A stretch of DNA of 64,000 bases from Brugia malayi (lineage: Eukaryota; Nematoda; Chromadorea; Rhabditida; Onchocercidae). Positions 36,786 to 49,234 of this stretch are shown here, in pieces. The notes under the pieces were generated by a model that searched no databases, was not told the DNA's origin, and saw only the letters and a program-made list of their open reading frames with translations. The stretch spans positions 682,001-746,000 of the forward strand of contig NW_025062284.1 in NCBI RefSeq assembly GCF_000002995.4, given 5' to 3'. Each line of letters begins with the position of its first letter. Position 1 is the first letter of the stretch. The position numbers and the translations under genes were made by a program.

Positions 36786-39700
36786 ATGAAGCTACCACGA
36801 CCTCAATGTGCTATTTGTTTTGCAACTGCTAATTACAGCGAACTTTCGGCACTTTGTTGTGGTCATACATTTCATTTCTTTTGTATTTTGGAATGGATGA
36901 AAGTAAGTTCAAAGTTTTTTTTTTTTGAAATTTATATTTAAATTATATTTTCCTAATTTCAATTAATCAAAATTTTATTTTCTACCTTTTATTATATTTT
37001 TACTTTCATTTTTTTTTTTTTTTTTTTGCATTTCATTTCTTTTGTATTTTGGAATGGATGAAAGTAAGTTGAAAATTTTTTTTTTTTGAAATTTATATTT
37101 AAATTATATTTTTCTAATTTCAATTAATCAAAATTTTATTCTCTACCTTTTATTATACTTTTTTGCATTTTTTGATTTTTAACATTCAATAATGATAATA
37201 ATATTTTCCTAATTTTGTTTTTTTTTTTTTTTTTTTTTTTCAAAAGTACTTTATTCCAAAATTTTTTTTTTTTTTTTTGAAATTTATATTTAAATTATAT
37301 TTTTCTAATTTCAATTAATCAAAATTTTATTCTCTACCTTTTATTATACTTTTTTGCATTTTTTGATTTTTAACATTCAATAATGATAATAATATTTTCC
37401 TAATTTTGTTTTTTTTGTTTTTTTTTTCAAAAGTACTTTATTCATTTGATAAATTTGTGATTTAGTTAATTTAGTTAAATTTACTATTTTTTTTTTTTTT
37501 GTAGTAAATTATTTCCTGTAAAAAATTCAATAAAAATTTTGTTCAATTTTTTTTTTAAGAATCGAACTCAATGTCCAATATGTCGAATACAGATAAGTGC
37601 AAAAAATATGGTTGGCTTATTATCATTTCGAATTATAAAGGATAATTCAAATTTTAGAGCTTATTATGAAATGGGATTGCTAAAAATGGTTTCATTTTCT
37701 ATTTGAATACATTTCATTATGCATAAATTAGTTTATTTGTAATTTATCTTAAAACTATTTGAATAATTCAAAAGAAAAAAAAAAAAATTTAAATAAATTA
37801 TTTGTAATTTATCTTAAAACTATTTGAATAATTCAAAAAAAAAAAAATTTGAATAAATTATTTGTAATTTATCTTAAAACTATTTGAATAATTCAAAAGA
37901 AAAAAGAGAAAAAAAAGAAAATTTATTAATCAATCAGAGAGTTTTAAAGAAATGTAATTTTAGTTAATATTTGAATAATTCATCAAATTTGTCAATTTTA
38001 TTTTGTTTTGTATTTTTCAACTGAAATTTGCTATTATTTTAGATTCGTGATGCTATCAGATTTCGTCTCTATGAGCCAGAATTACACGGTCAATATATAT
38101 TTCGAAGAATTAAATTGGTATTAAATTAATTTCAATTGTGTAAATAACAAGAAAATAAAAGTTATTAGACATTTAGCTAATCACAGATAAGATGATAATT
38201 TTAAAAAAAATTTTAGATCTCAAAAAATATGTAAATAAATTATAGTCATATATATATATAATAACAAATAGTTTGATAATTGAATTGAATTTATTAGCAT
38301 AAATTAGTAATTTTTTTTTTTTTCTTTTTAATTGTAGAATATAAAAAATAGAAAAATTAAATGTGTAAACTTTAACATAGTATCCTGGAGCATATATATT
38401 ATATATGTTTGTTTAAGAAAAGTTCAAAAAATACAAATGCAAAATTAAAATGTCATTTAAGTTAAAAGTAATTAATGCATCTGATGAGTTATGTTTAAAA
38501 AAAAATTTAAATATTTTAATAAATAAGTTTTGTTGTAGTTTTTTTGTTTTGTTCAAACTAAAATAATCATTCCTATCTTTTTTTTCTTTTTTTTTTTTTC
38601 TAATTTGGATTTATAATTAATTATTAATATGCAGTTTAATCTAAATTAATCGCAATTTTTTTTTTTTTTAATTTTTTTGATATAATTAATTTAATATAAT
38701 TAAGGTTTGGCTTTTCGAAGAGATGAAAGAATTTGATTTAAAAATTGCAAACGAAGAAATGCAATGTGCAATTTGCTTAAAAATTCTTCAACTTAATGAA
38801 ATTTCTGCATTACGTTGTGGTCATACATTTCATTATGAATGTATTTTACGAAAAATTCAAGTAAGTGATAAATTGTAAATGTATTTTTTTTTTTAATTTA
38901 ATAATCAAAATAGAAAAAAAAAAAAGAAGAAAGAATAAACTTAAACTTTAATTTAAATTTTAATTTAAACTATTATAACATATAATAATAATCTATGATA
39001 ATTTGTAAATGTATTTTTTTTTTAATTTAATAATCAAAATAGAAAAAAAAAAAAAAGAAGAAAGAATAAACTTAAACTTTAATTTAAATTTTAATTTAAA
39101 CTATTATAACATATAATAATAATCTGTGATAATTTGTAAATGTATTTTTTAATTTAATAATCAAAATAGAAAAAAAAAAGAATAAACTTAAACTTTAATT
39201 TAAATTTTAATTTAAACTATTATAACATATAATAATAATCTGTGATAATTTGTAAATGTATTTTTTAATTTAATAATCAAAATAGAAAAAAAAAAGAATA
39301 AACTTAAACTTTAATTTAAATTTTAATTTAAACTATTATAACATATAATAATAATCTATGATAATTTTTTTTTTTTGCAGATTAAACATAAATGCCCGGT
39401 ATGTGACGAAGTGACAGGCGCAAATGGTATTATTCAGCGTATATTTCTTGATATCCACGAGAAAAATGAGAAAAATTCAAAAATGGAAGAGACAAGTGAA
39501 GTAGTAAATGAGGTAATTTCTTCTCCCTCAATAATAGTTTTATAATATTTCAAAAAAAAAAAAACAAAATGAAATTATTTGCTATCAAAAAATTTTTTTG
39601 AATTTTTATTTCAATAATAATTTTCAACATAATTTAATGAATGATAGAACTTTTTTAATGAATGATGAATAATATTAGCATAAAAATTGCATTTTATAAA

Positions 39701-39941
39701 AAAAAAAAAAAAAAAAATTATGAAAATTTGTTTAGTGTTTAAATTAATTTGTGTAAATTTTTATTAAAACTTTAGCTTATTGATAATTTTTATTATAAAA
39801 TAATTTCAGATTCAAGGTAATCTGAGCAAAGTGGAAGCAGAACTTGAACTTATTCATTTGCGCATAGAGCGCAATTCGGCATTACTACGTGTGCTGTCAC
39901 ATATGATAAACATTTGTGTCAATGCTCTTCGAATGCGATAA
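36786..39941 (+). CDS. Double RING-H2 protein, TRAIP-like (predicted E3 ubiquitin ligase)
   Basis: Six exons, all joined in phase 0: 36786-36902, 37560-37688, 38043-38117, 38705-38860, 39381-39512, 39810-39941; 246 residues. Two RING-H2 domains are visible. RING1: C8, C11, C25, H27, H30, C33, C44, C47 (CAIC ... CCGHTFHFFC ... CPIC). RING2: C128, C131, C145, H147, H150, C153, C164, C167 (CAIC ... RCGHTFHYEC ... CPVC). The CGHTFH core and the segment after RING2 (GIIQRIFLDI) resemble TRAIP (known equivalent: IINKLFFDL), a RING E3 of replication-coupled repair. The last about 44 residues form an amphipathic, coiled-coil-like helix. TRAIP has one RING and a much longer tail, so this is a divergent relative or a family of its own. 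Each RING is split by an intron after its third metal pair. An AG at 36731-36732 could be the leader acceptor. E3 activity is inferred from metal ligands only. Confidence 0.85.
37029..37440. repeat. Intron 1 duplication including 3' edge of RING exon 1
   Basis: CATTTCATTTCTTTTGTATT, GGAATGGATGAAAGTAAG at 37029-37068 repeats the last about 35 coding bases and the donor of exon 1 (36868-36908). The downstream intron block (AATTTATATTTAAATTAT ... CTACCTTTTATTATA) is present three times. Confidence 0.9.
37720..37925. repeat. Tandem repeat, about 60-70 bp, 3 copies, RING intron 2
   Basis: Units contain TTTGTAATTTATCTTAAAAC and TATTTGAATAATTCAAAA. Confidence 0.9.
38861..39370. repeat. Tandem array filling RING intron 4, about 120 bp, 4 copies
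   Basis: Copies carry TGATAATTTGTAAATGTA, TTTAATAATCAAAATAGAAA, AATAAACTTAAACTTTAATT and CTATTATAACATATAATAAT. The first copy starts within 5 bp of the donor and the last ends at the acceptor tract. Confidence 0.9.
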
Positions 39942-40234
39942 TTAATTATAATTAATTATAGATAATTATAGTTTCAAAAAAAAAAAAAAAAAGAAAAACG
40001 AAGAGAAATAATTTAAGAAACTAACAAAAATATAATTTAGGATTGTATATATGTGTTTATTTTTTAAAAAAAGAAAAAAAAAAAGAATTTCTGTATGTAT
40101 TGTGTTTATTAGGTAACGTAAGCTTTACCAAGTAAAATGTATATTTACCTGTTTATTTACCTAACAATTTTCTTTATTTACTTATCTAATTTTTTTTTCC
40201 CCCTACAATTACTAATGTTTTCAATGAAAAGAAA

Positions 40235-40665
40235 AGGAAAAAGAAAAAGGAAAAACGAGAAAGAGAAATTATATTTATCCTAAAAAGAAATTATTATATA
40301 AATTATAAAACAATTATACTTATATTCAAAAATGAAACTTTAAAATTTTAGTAGCAATTCAATCTCAATAAAGAAGTTTTAATTTTCGAGAAAGAGAAAT
40401 TATATTCATCCTAAAAAGAAATTATTATATTTATTATATAAATTATAAAACAATTATACTTATATTCAAAAATGAAACTTTAAAATTTTAGTAGCAAATT
40501 CAATCTCAATAAAGAAGTTTTAATTTTCGAGAAAGAGAAATTATATTCATCCTAAAAAGAAATTATTATATTATTATATAAATTATAAAACAATTATACT
40601 TATATTCAAAAATAAAACTTTAAAATTTTAGTAGCAATTCAATCTCAATAAAGAAATTTTAATTT
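40235..40665. repeat. Tandem array, about 135 bp, 3 copies, RING gene 3' flank
   Basis: Each copy ends CAATCTCAATAAAGAA and so contains an AATAAA hexamer (40367, 40508, 40647). They may act as serial poly(A) signals of the upstream gene. Confidence 0.9.
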
Positions 40666-40974
40666 TTTTTAATTTTTTTTTTTTTTTTTGCTTTCAATAT
40701 TACCATCAATTGAATGAAATTTTGCTATTTACAAATGATTTATATTGTTTTAGGATGAAAATTTGCTTATTGTATAATTAGCTAAAATAAATTTTTTGAA
40801 AAAAAAAATTTTTTTTTTTTTTTGTTTAAAGTTAGTTTTTTGAATAAATCAAATTTCATAAAGGAAAAAATACTAGAAAAACAAAAAAAAAAAATGAAAA
40901 TGAAAATATCTTCGCTTTATTAATTAAATGAAAGTGTCATCAAAAAATAAATTATAGTAGCAGACGTACTTCTT

Positions 40975-41205
40975 ACTTCTGACGTGTAACGTGTCCTATT
41001 ATTAGCACTTTATCACGTATAACGTGTCCTATTATTAGCACTTTATGACGTATAACGTGTCCTGCTATTAGCACTTTATGACGTATAACGTGTCCTATTA
41101 TTAGCACTTTATGACGTGTAACGTGTCCTACTATTAGCACTTTATGACGTATAACGTGTCCTATTATTAGCACTTTATGACGTATAACGTGTACTATTAT
41201 TTAAC
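40975..41205. repeat. 33-bp tandem repeat, about 7 copies
   Basis: Unit TGACGTATAACGTGTCCTAT plus TATTAGCACTTTA. CpG-containing and unusually GC-rich for this window. The period of 11 codons keeps a minus frame open (KVLIIGHVIRH repeated), judged non-coding. Confidence 0.95.
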
Positions 41206-41334
41206 ACTTTAATGATCAACAATAGACGTGCGCTAAGGGTCAATTGCCTAATTAACTGGAATGATCGCAGCGTTTAATTTCTTTTACTAAATTTTAATGA
41301 AATAGAAAATTTATTTTGTTTTGAATGAATACTA

Positions 41335-42650
41335 ATTCATAATTTCGCTATTGAACAGGTAATCATGAACTGTTTTTGAATCGATTAATAAAGGTTTTAT
41401 TTCCGGTTTTCTTAGACAAATTCGGAAAGGAATATCTTCAAACAGAGAAAACGGCAAAGAAAAAAAGCATAAAATTAAAATGGATAATACTTTCCGAAAA
41501 AAATGTGATTTCGCTATTGGACAGGTAATCATGAATTCTTTGAGTCGGTTAATAAAGGTATTATTTCCGGTTTTCATAGACAAATTCGGAAAGGAATATC
41601 TTCAAACAAAGAAAACGGCAGGGAAAAAAGCATAAAATTAAAATGGATAATACTTTCCAAAAAAAATGTGATTTCGCTATTGGACAGGTAATCATGAATT
41701 CTTTGAGTCGGTTAATAAAGGTATTATTTCCGGTTTTCATAGACAAATTCGGAAAGGAATATGTTCAAACAGAGAAAACGGCAAAGAAAAAAAGCATTAA
41801 ATTAAAATGGATAATACTTTCCGAAAAAAATGTGATTTCGCTATTGGACAGGTAATCATGAATTCTTTGAGTCGGTTAATAAAGGTATTATTTCCGGTTT
41901 TCATGGACAAATTCGGAAAGGAATATCTTCAAACAGAGAAAACGGCAAAGAAAAAAAGCATAAATTAAAATGGATAATACTTTCCAAAAAAAATGTGATT
42001 TCGCTATTGGACAGGTAATCATGAATTCTTTGAGTCGGTTAATAAAGGTATTATTTCCGGTTTTCATAGACAAATTCGGAAAGGAATATGTTCAAACAGA
42101 GAAAACGGCAAAGAAAAAAAGCATAAAATTAAAATGGATAATACTTTCCAAAAAAAATGTGATTTCGCTATTGGACAGGTAATCATGAATTCTTTGAGTC
42201 GGTTAATAAAGGTATTATTTCCGGTTTTCATAGACAAATTCGGAAAGGAATATCTTCAAACAAAGAAAACGGCAGGGAAAAAAGCATAAAATTAAAATGG
42301 ATAATACTTTCCAAAAAAAAATGTGATTTCGCTATTGGACAGGTAATCATGAATTCTTTGAGTCGGTTAATAAAGGTATTATTTCCGGTTTTCATAGACA
42401 AATTCGGAAAGGAATATCTTCAAACAGAGAAAACGGCAAAGAAAAAAAGCATAAAATTAAAATGGATAATACTTTCCAAAAAAAAATGTGATTTCGCTAT
42501 TGGACAGGTAATCATGAATTCTTTGAGTCGGTTAATAAAGGTATTATTTCCGGTTTTCATAGACAAATTCGGAAAGGAATATCTTCAAACAGAGAAAACG
42601 GCAAAGAAAAAAAGCATAAAATTAAAATGGATAATACTTTCCGAAGAAAA
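41335..42650. repeat. 164-bp tandem repeat, 8 copies, exon-like unit
   Basis: The marker ACAGGTAATC recurs at 41355, 41521, 41684, 41848, 42011, 42175, 42339 and 42504 (spacing 163-166). Copies are nearly identical except for the first and for A-run lengths. Each unit has TTATTTCCGGTTTTCATAG, then a coding-like stretch (K-F-G-K-E-Y-L-Q-T-E-K-T-A), then GGACAG|GTAATC, resembling acceptor, exon and donor. Indels in A runs shift the frame in some copies. Confidence 0.95.
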
Positions 42651-42859
42651 AAAAAGACAAACTATAAAATAAATTGCTTAAAGGACAATAGCAACAATTC
42701 CAAAAATTTTCAAAAGAAAAAAAAAAGTGAAATTATTTAGAAATTAAATTCAAGGACCATTTCAAAAAAAAAAAAAATCATTTAAAATCAAAAAAAAAAA
42801 GTGACAATAAAAGTCGAAAAATCCCATTAACAATCATTGAATTTGTAAAATCGGAAAAT

Positions 42860-43560
42860 ACGCCATTATTCTCGGTATGACAAAAGAGCAACCATCAGGT
42901 TTTTTTTTGACATACAATCAGGAAATTTCCGGATTTCATATCAATAAATCAGAAATTCTACTTATCAAAATAAGTCTCAAGCAAATTTCAATACTATTTT
43001 AAAAAATATAAATATGAAAATATGACCGTTATGACAAATTTTAGTATTTTCCGTTATGACAAAAGAGCAACCATCAGGTTTTTTTTGACATACAATCAGG
43101 AAATTTCCGGATTTCATATCAATAAATCAGAAATTCTACTTATCAAAATAAGTCTCAAGCAAATTTCAATACTATTTTAAAAAATATATATATGAAAATA
43201 TGACCGTTATGACAAATTTTAGCATTTTCCGTTATGACAAAAGAGCAACCATCAGGTTTTTTTTGACATACAATCAGGAAATTTCCGGATTTCATATCAA
43301 TAAATCAGAAATTCTACTTATCAAAATAAATCTTAAGCAAATTTCAATATTATTTTAAAAAAATATATATGAAAATATGACCGTTATGACAAATTTTAGT
43401 ATTTTCCGTTATGACAAAAGAGCAACCATCAGGTTTTTTTTGACATACAATCAGGAAATTTCCGGATTTCATATCAATAAACCCAAAATTCTACTTATCA
43501 AAATAAATCTTAAGCAAATTTCAATATTATTTTAAAAAAATTATATATGAAAATGTGTGA
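42860..43560. repeat. 178-bp tandem repeat, 4 copies
   Basis: Marker GAGCAACCATCAGG at about 42886, 43065, 43243 and 43420. Units also carry GACATACAATCAGGAAATTT, CCGGATTTCATATCAATAAA and ATATGACCGTTATGACAAAT. Very similar copies. Confidence 0.95.
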
Positions 43561-43564
43561 AAAA

Positions 43565-43805
43565 ACATTACAAAATATTAACTAAAATAAAATAAAATAC
43601 AATTGACTTACTTTTTACTCATTAAAAATAAAAGTAAAAGTAACGATGAAAGAAAAGTATTACAACAAGAATTGTCAATAAAATTCTTAAAATGTTTATT
43701 ATCACTTTTTCTTCTTTTTATTTAAAGCAAAAAGAAAGATTGAAATTAAATTAAAATATATTCTTCTAGAAACATAACTATAATTTCATTCAAAGTAATA
43801 AATTT

Positions 43806-43840
<35 letters not shown>

Positions 43841-44332
43841 GAAAAGAAAATTACTATTTTTGTTTTTTTTTTTTTTTAAAAATTAATTTTTTTTTTCATA
43901 AAAAATTAAAAAATAAAATTAAATGTGATCAAAAAAGCAAAGTATTTTTTGTTGTATTAAATTTCAAAAAAAAAAAAAAGAAAAATAAATAATATAAAAA
44001 ATAAAACTTAGATAGGTCAGAGATCAATAATAATAAAATTTTTCAAACTTTTTTTTTTTTCTTCAAATTTCTACTATTATTTCAAATATTAGCTTTTCTC
44101 ATCGGTTGCTAATGCAATGAAAATTATTTTTTTTTTTTTTATTTTCTACTTTTTATTTTGTTTATTTATTTGTTTGTTTGTTTATTTGTTTGTTTTCTTT
44201 TAAATTATATCAATTATAAGTCAGATAAATATCAAATAATTTAAAATAAATTTAATTAATTAAATTTCTAGCATATTTCAGGATAGATTTTATGAGTGCG
44301 AAATATTTAATACACAAAACTTTTGTATCAAA
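43565..44332. other. AT-rich 3' flank of second collagen
   Basis: Homopolymers, a TTTGTTTATTTGTTTG run near 44157-44200, no ORF. Confidence 0.5.
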
Positions 44333-46942
44333 TTAATAACCAGGTGCTGTTCGTGGTTGTGGACAATGATCACAGCTACCGGTTGTACCATATGTACCAG
44401 CTGGACCTAAACTACCAGGTATTCCAGGTTTACCAGGTGTACCATCTTTACCAGCATTTCCACGCTGTCCAGGTGGACCAATTCTACCTGGTGCACCTGG
44501 AAAACCTCGAAAACCTGGTCTTCCAGGTAAGCCAGGTTGACCTACGAAACCTGGTGGTCCTCTTGGTTGCTCCTTTACGATTACTCGACCTGGTATTCCT
44601 GGTGGTCCTTTGATTCCTGAAATGAAATTACCAAAGTTTTCATCGTTTGGCACTAACGCTTTTATAACAATCACTTACCAGGTACTCCAGGTGTACCAGG
44701 TGGTCCAATCAAACCCGGTGGTCCTGGAGGTCCTCGTCGTCCACCTTCAGCTGGAAATCCAGCTTGTCCTGGTCTTCCAGGTGGTCCTTTAGGTCCCGGT
44801 TTACCAGCTGCACCTGGTGGACCATCTTCACAATCAAAACACCATTCCTAAAATTATGCAGATATTAGCAATGATCTCGAATTGAATTGCTATCATCAAA
44901 TTTTAAAAATTTGAAAAATATTTTAATCTTACTAGCGGTATATTATGAGGTTCAATAATAGCAGCATCTGGGGCGTCTTTTCCTGGTTCTCCTCTCTTAC
45001 CATCTGCGCCATCTCTACCATCTAAACCTGGTGGTCCAGGTAGTCCAGGTGGAGAAATTCCACATCCGCAACACGCCATGATAGCATCATACTTATTTTG
45101 TTTACGTAACACGTCATCTACGTCAAAATTTGCTACACCTGATCGTTTTAATCGTAATGTACCAATTAACTTCGCATGATACTAAATTAATAAAAATTAA
45201 AAAATTAATCAAAAATTAAATGAATAAAAAAATTAATAAATAATTAATCAATGTTGAAAAAATTAAAAAAAAAAATCTTTTTTAAACACTCATAAATAAT
45301 TTAATTCAATTATACTCAAACAAATACATAAATTATTTTTATTAATTCATTTTCAATTAAAAAAAAAAAAATTCATTTCAATTAAAATTTTCATAGCATA
45401 ATTAATTAATCAAAATAACACATTTACGATTTTTTTTTCCATTTCTAATTATAAGAAAAGATTTATTTTTTTAAAAAAAAAAAAATGAGAAAAATTTATT
45501 ATAAAATTTTGCATTTTGGACTATTTAATGAATGTTATCAGTGACTAACTAATTTATAAGTATATTTAATAATTTTTTTATTTTGATAAAATGATAAAAT
45601 TGATAAATTGATAAGAAGCAAAAATCAAAGATTAAAAATTTATTACAAAATTTTGCATTTTGGACTATTTAATGAATGTTATCAGTGACTAACTAATTTA
45701 TAAGTATATTTAATAATTTTTTTATTTTGATAAAATGATAAAATTGATAAATTGATAAGGAAAAGTTCAAAGATTAAAAATTTATACAAAATTTTGTATT
45801 TAAGCTATTTAATAAATGTTATCAATGAAATATATATTTAATAATTTCTATTTTGATAAAATTGATAAATTGATAAGAAGAAAAAATCAAAGATTAAAAA
45901 TTTATTACAAAATTTTGCATTTTGGACTATTTAATGAATGTTATCAATGACTAACTAATTTATAAGCATATTTAATAATTTTTTTGTTTTGATAAAATGA
46001 TAAAATTGATAAATTGATGATAAGAAAAATCAAAGATTAAAAATTTATTACAAAATTTTGCATTTTGGACTATTTAATGAATGTTATCAATGAAATATAT
46101 ATTTAATAATTTCTATTTTGATAAAATTGATAAATTGATAAGAAGAAAAAATCAAAGATTAAAAATTTATTACAAAATTTTGCATTTTGGACTATTTAAT
46201 GAATGTTATCATGACTAACTAATTTATAAGTATATTTAATAATTTTTTATTTTGATAAAATGATAAATTGATAAATTGATAAGGAAAAGTTCAAACATTA
46301 AAAATTTATCAGAAAATTTTGTATTTAAGCTATTTAATAAATGTTATCAATGAAAATATATATTTAATAATTTCTATTTTGATAAAATTGATAAATTGAT
46401 AAGAAGAAAAAATCAAAGATTAAAAATTTATTACAAAATTTTGCATTTTGGACTATTTAATGAATGTTATCAATGACTAACTAATTTATAAGTACATTTA
46501 ATAATTTTTTTGTTTTGATAAAATGATAAAATTGATAAATTGATAAGAAGCAAAAATCAAAGATTAAAAATTTATTACAAAATTTTGCATTTTGGACTAT
46601 TTAACGAATGATATCAATGACTAATCAATTTATAAGTATATCTAATAATTTCTATGCTGATAAAATTGATAAATTGATGATAAGGAAAGGAACAAAGAAA
46701 TAAATTACCTGTGTACGAATTATTTCACGCCAAATATGATCTGATCTTGATCGGCAAAATTCAATTTGATCAATCATTACTGATTGCATTTGTTGTAAAT
46801 AATTATAGAACATTGGAACCGATATGACACAGAGTAAGGTTGCTACGGTTGACATTGTCACACCACAAAATGCTATTCGACGTAAACAATTTGCTTCTTG
46901 TTGTAATTTAATATCTTTAATTAATCCTTCCTTATCTGTCAT
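44333..46942 (-). CDS. Nematode cuticle collagen (paralogue)
   Basis: Four minus-strand exons: 46942-46709, 45181-44933, 44847-44679, 44616-44333; 311 residues. N-terminal domain: [10 protein letters not shown], hydrophobic stretch [20 protein letters not shown], then [14 protein letters not shown] and IWREIIRTQ before intron 1. RLKR at about 88-91 is a likely BLI-4-type cleavage site. CCGC at about 115-118 leads into Gly-X-Y blocks; a CFDCEDG cluster separates blocks; the tail is [15 protein letters not shown]. Intron 1 matches the intron of the 22638-24355 collagen in position and phase, which supports common descent; introns 2 and 3 are extra. Intron 1 (1.5 kb) is filled by a tandem repeat of about 150 bp. 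An upstream in-frame ATG at 47044 exists, but the segment it adds is low-complexity Lys/Gln and the MTDKE start fits the family better. Confidence 0.94.
45480..46690. repeat. Tandem array filling collagen intron 1, about 150 bp, about 8 copies
   Basis: Units carry AAAATTTTGCATTTTGGACT, ATTTAATGAATGTTATCA and GATAAAATTGATAAATTGAT. Two length variants alternate. Confidence 0.9.
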
Positions 46943-47104
46943 TTCTTTTAGCTTTTTACCTGTAATTTTCTCTCTTTTCTTTTTTGTTTGTTTGTTTGTT
47001 TGTTTATTTTTTGGTAAATAAAATTTTACGATTACAATTTGCAATTTTGCAATAAAAAAATTTTTAATTCAACAAATTTAAATTCAAAATTTAATAGAAC
47101 AATT

Positions 47105-47770
47105 ATCAAAAACGATATCATCATTGAGGAATGATAATGAAGTATATATCGTATCATTAAGAGATGATAATTAAGTATATATCATATCATTAAGAATTGA
47201 TAATTAAGTATATATCATATCATTAAGAATTGATAATTAAATATATATCATATCATTAAGAATTGATAATTCAAGTATATATCATATCATTAATAGTAAT
47301 AGAATCATATTGGATGATCATTGATAAATTAGTGTTAGTATTTGTTTGATAATAGAATAAACAAAACAAAAAACAATAAACAACAACAAAAACAAAAACA
47401 ACAAAAATCTTATTAAATGATCATTGATAAATTAGTGTTAGTATTTATTTGATAATAGAATAAACAAAACAAAAAACAATAAACAACAACAAAAATCTTA
47501 TTAAATGATCATTGATAAATTAGTGTTAGTATTTATTTGATAATAAAATAAACAAAACAAAAAACAATAAACAACAACAAAAACAAAAACAATAAAAATC
47601 TTATTAAATGATCATTGATAAATTAGTGTTAGTATTTATTTGATAATAAAATAAACAAAACAAAAAACAATAAACAACAACAAAACAAAAACAACAAAAA
47701 TCTTATTAAATGATCATTGATAAATTAGTGTTAGTATTTGTTTGATAATAGAATAAACAAAACAAATGAG
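47105..47770. repeat. Two tandem arrays upstream of second collagen
   Basis: About 47110-47300: five copies of about 38 bp (TATATATCATATCATTAAGA). About 47310-47765: five copies of 100-120 bp with ATCATTGATAAATTAGTGTT, AGTATTTATTTGATAATA and CAAAACAAAAAACAATAAAC. Confidence 0.9.
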
Positions 47771-49230
47771 ATCAAACAGTGTAATGAACTAAATTAAAAA
47801 AAAAAACACTAAATAATTTACAGATTTCTTCTTTACCATCCATTTTTGGGTTATTTGCCATTCACAAAATCAGCAATTAAATTTGGTATTTATCAAATTT
47901 TAAATTGAAAAAAAAAAAAAATTTGAAAATTTGAAAATTGAAAGTTACTGAAGATTGAGAAAATCTAGTTTTTATTATTTTTGATTGAATGAATAAATGG
48001 ATGAAAATTCGTAATATTTGATAATTACGAATTCATTTTTCATTTCAATCAAAATTAACAAATAATTAAAGAAAAAGAATTTATCAAATTGTAAAAAAAA
48101 AAAAAAAAAAATTTTTTTTATTAAAATTAACAAATTTGATAGCGTTTATTTCAATTCAAAAAATTGCTTTCAATTTTTTTTTTTTTTTTTAATTTAAAAA
48201 TTAACTTTGAAAGAAAAAAAAAAAGAAAGAAAGAAAGAAAAAAGAAAAAAATGAAAATAATTTTGATAAAATTTCAAATTTATTTTGCAAACAAAAGTAT
48301 TTAATTTAAATACTTTAAAAAATTACTTTTTGCAAAAAGTTAGTTTTATTAATTTTAAAATTTCATTTCTCTTCAATATTCAAATAATCAATGAAAAAAA
48401 ATATTTAAATGATATTAACTAAAACAAATTTTTTTGATTTAAGAAAAAAAATTTTTTTTTTAAATTAAAAAATAAAATTATAAAAAAGCAAAAGCAAAAA
48501 AAAAAAAAAAAAAAAAAAATTTAATTATTTCATTTGTAAATAAATAACACATTTACAATTAATTAATTATGCAAAAATATTTAACTATTTTGCAATTTTA
48601 CTAAAAAATTTGTTTACTTTTAATAAAATTGTTTTTTGTTTACTCTTAACAAATTTTTTTTTTTTTTTGTTTACTTTTGCAATAAAATTGTTTATCATTT
48701 TAATATATAATTTTTTGCAAAAATAATAGCAAAATTAATTTAATTTAAGCATTTTTTTTTCTTTCTTCTATTTTTTCTTTTGTTGCAATTTAATAAGCAT
48801 AAAAAAAAAAAAACAATTTGTTTATTTTTTTTTTTCTTAGAAAAAATTCAAATTTATTTTTTTAAGAAAACAAAAAAAAAAAGTGTATAATTTAGTGTAT
48901 TTATCACTAAAAGATATTAAATTTTTATTTAAGTAAATTTTTAATTACAAAATTTTATGTAAAATTTGAATAAAAAGGAAATAAAAAACTTAAATACTTA
49001 ATTTTTATTACTTTCTTTTTTCGTTCTTTTTTTGTTTACTTTAATTTTTTTTTGGAAATGTCAAAAAATTTGTGACATTTCTAAATTATCGATGTGTGTC
49101 CAATGAAGCATATAAAATTTATTTTAATTTTTGATTTGAAATCGTATGATAAAATTAAATAGTGCGTAAATAAATTATTTAATACAAATAAAAATAAATT
49201 TCAATTTCATTTTTTTTTTTAATTTAATTC
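47770..49230. other. AT-rich spacer
   Basis: Homopolymer-rich. A minus-strand ATG frame near 47844 (MDGKEEICK) is too short to support. Confidence 0.4.
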
Positions 49231-49234
49231 TTTT

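Noticed and set aside
40973..41173. Minus-strand 11-residue periodic ORF
   Set aside because: A 33-bp repeat keeps any stop-free frame open; no start context, no flanking gene.
41335..42650. CRISPR-like array of direct repeats
   Set aside because: Units of 164 bp are contiguous with no unique spacers, and the contig is eukaryotic.
44323..44792. Plus-strand ORFs opposite the second collagen
   Set aside because: Antisense of collagen exons, same reason.
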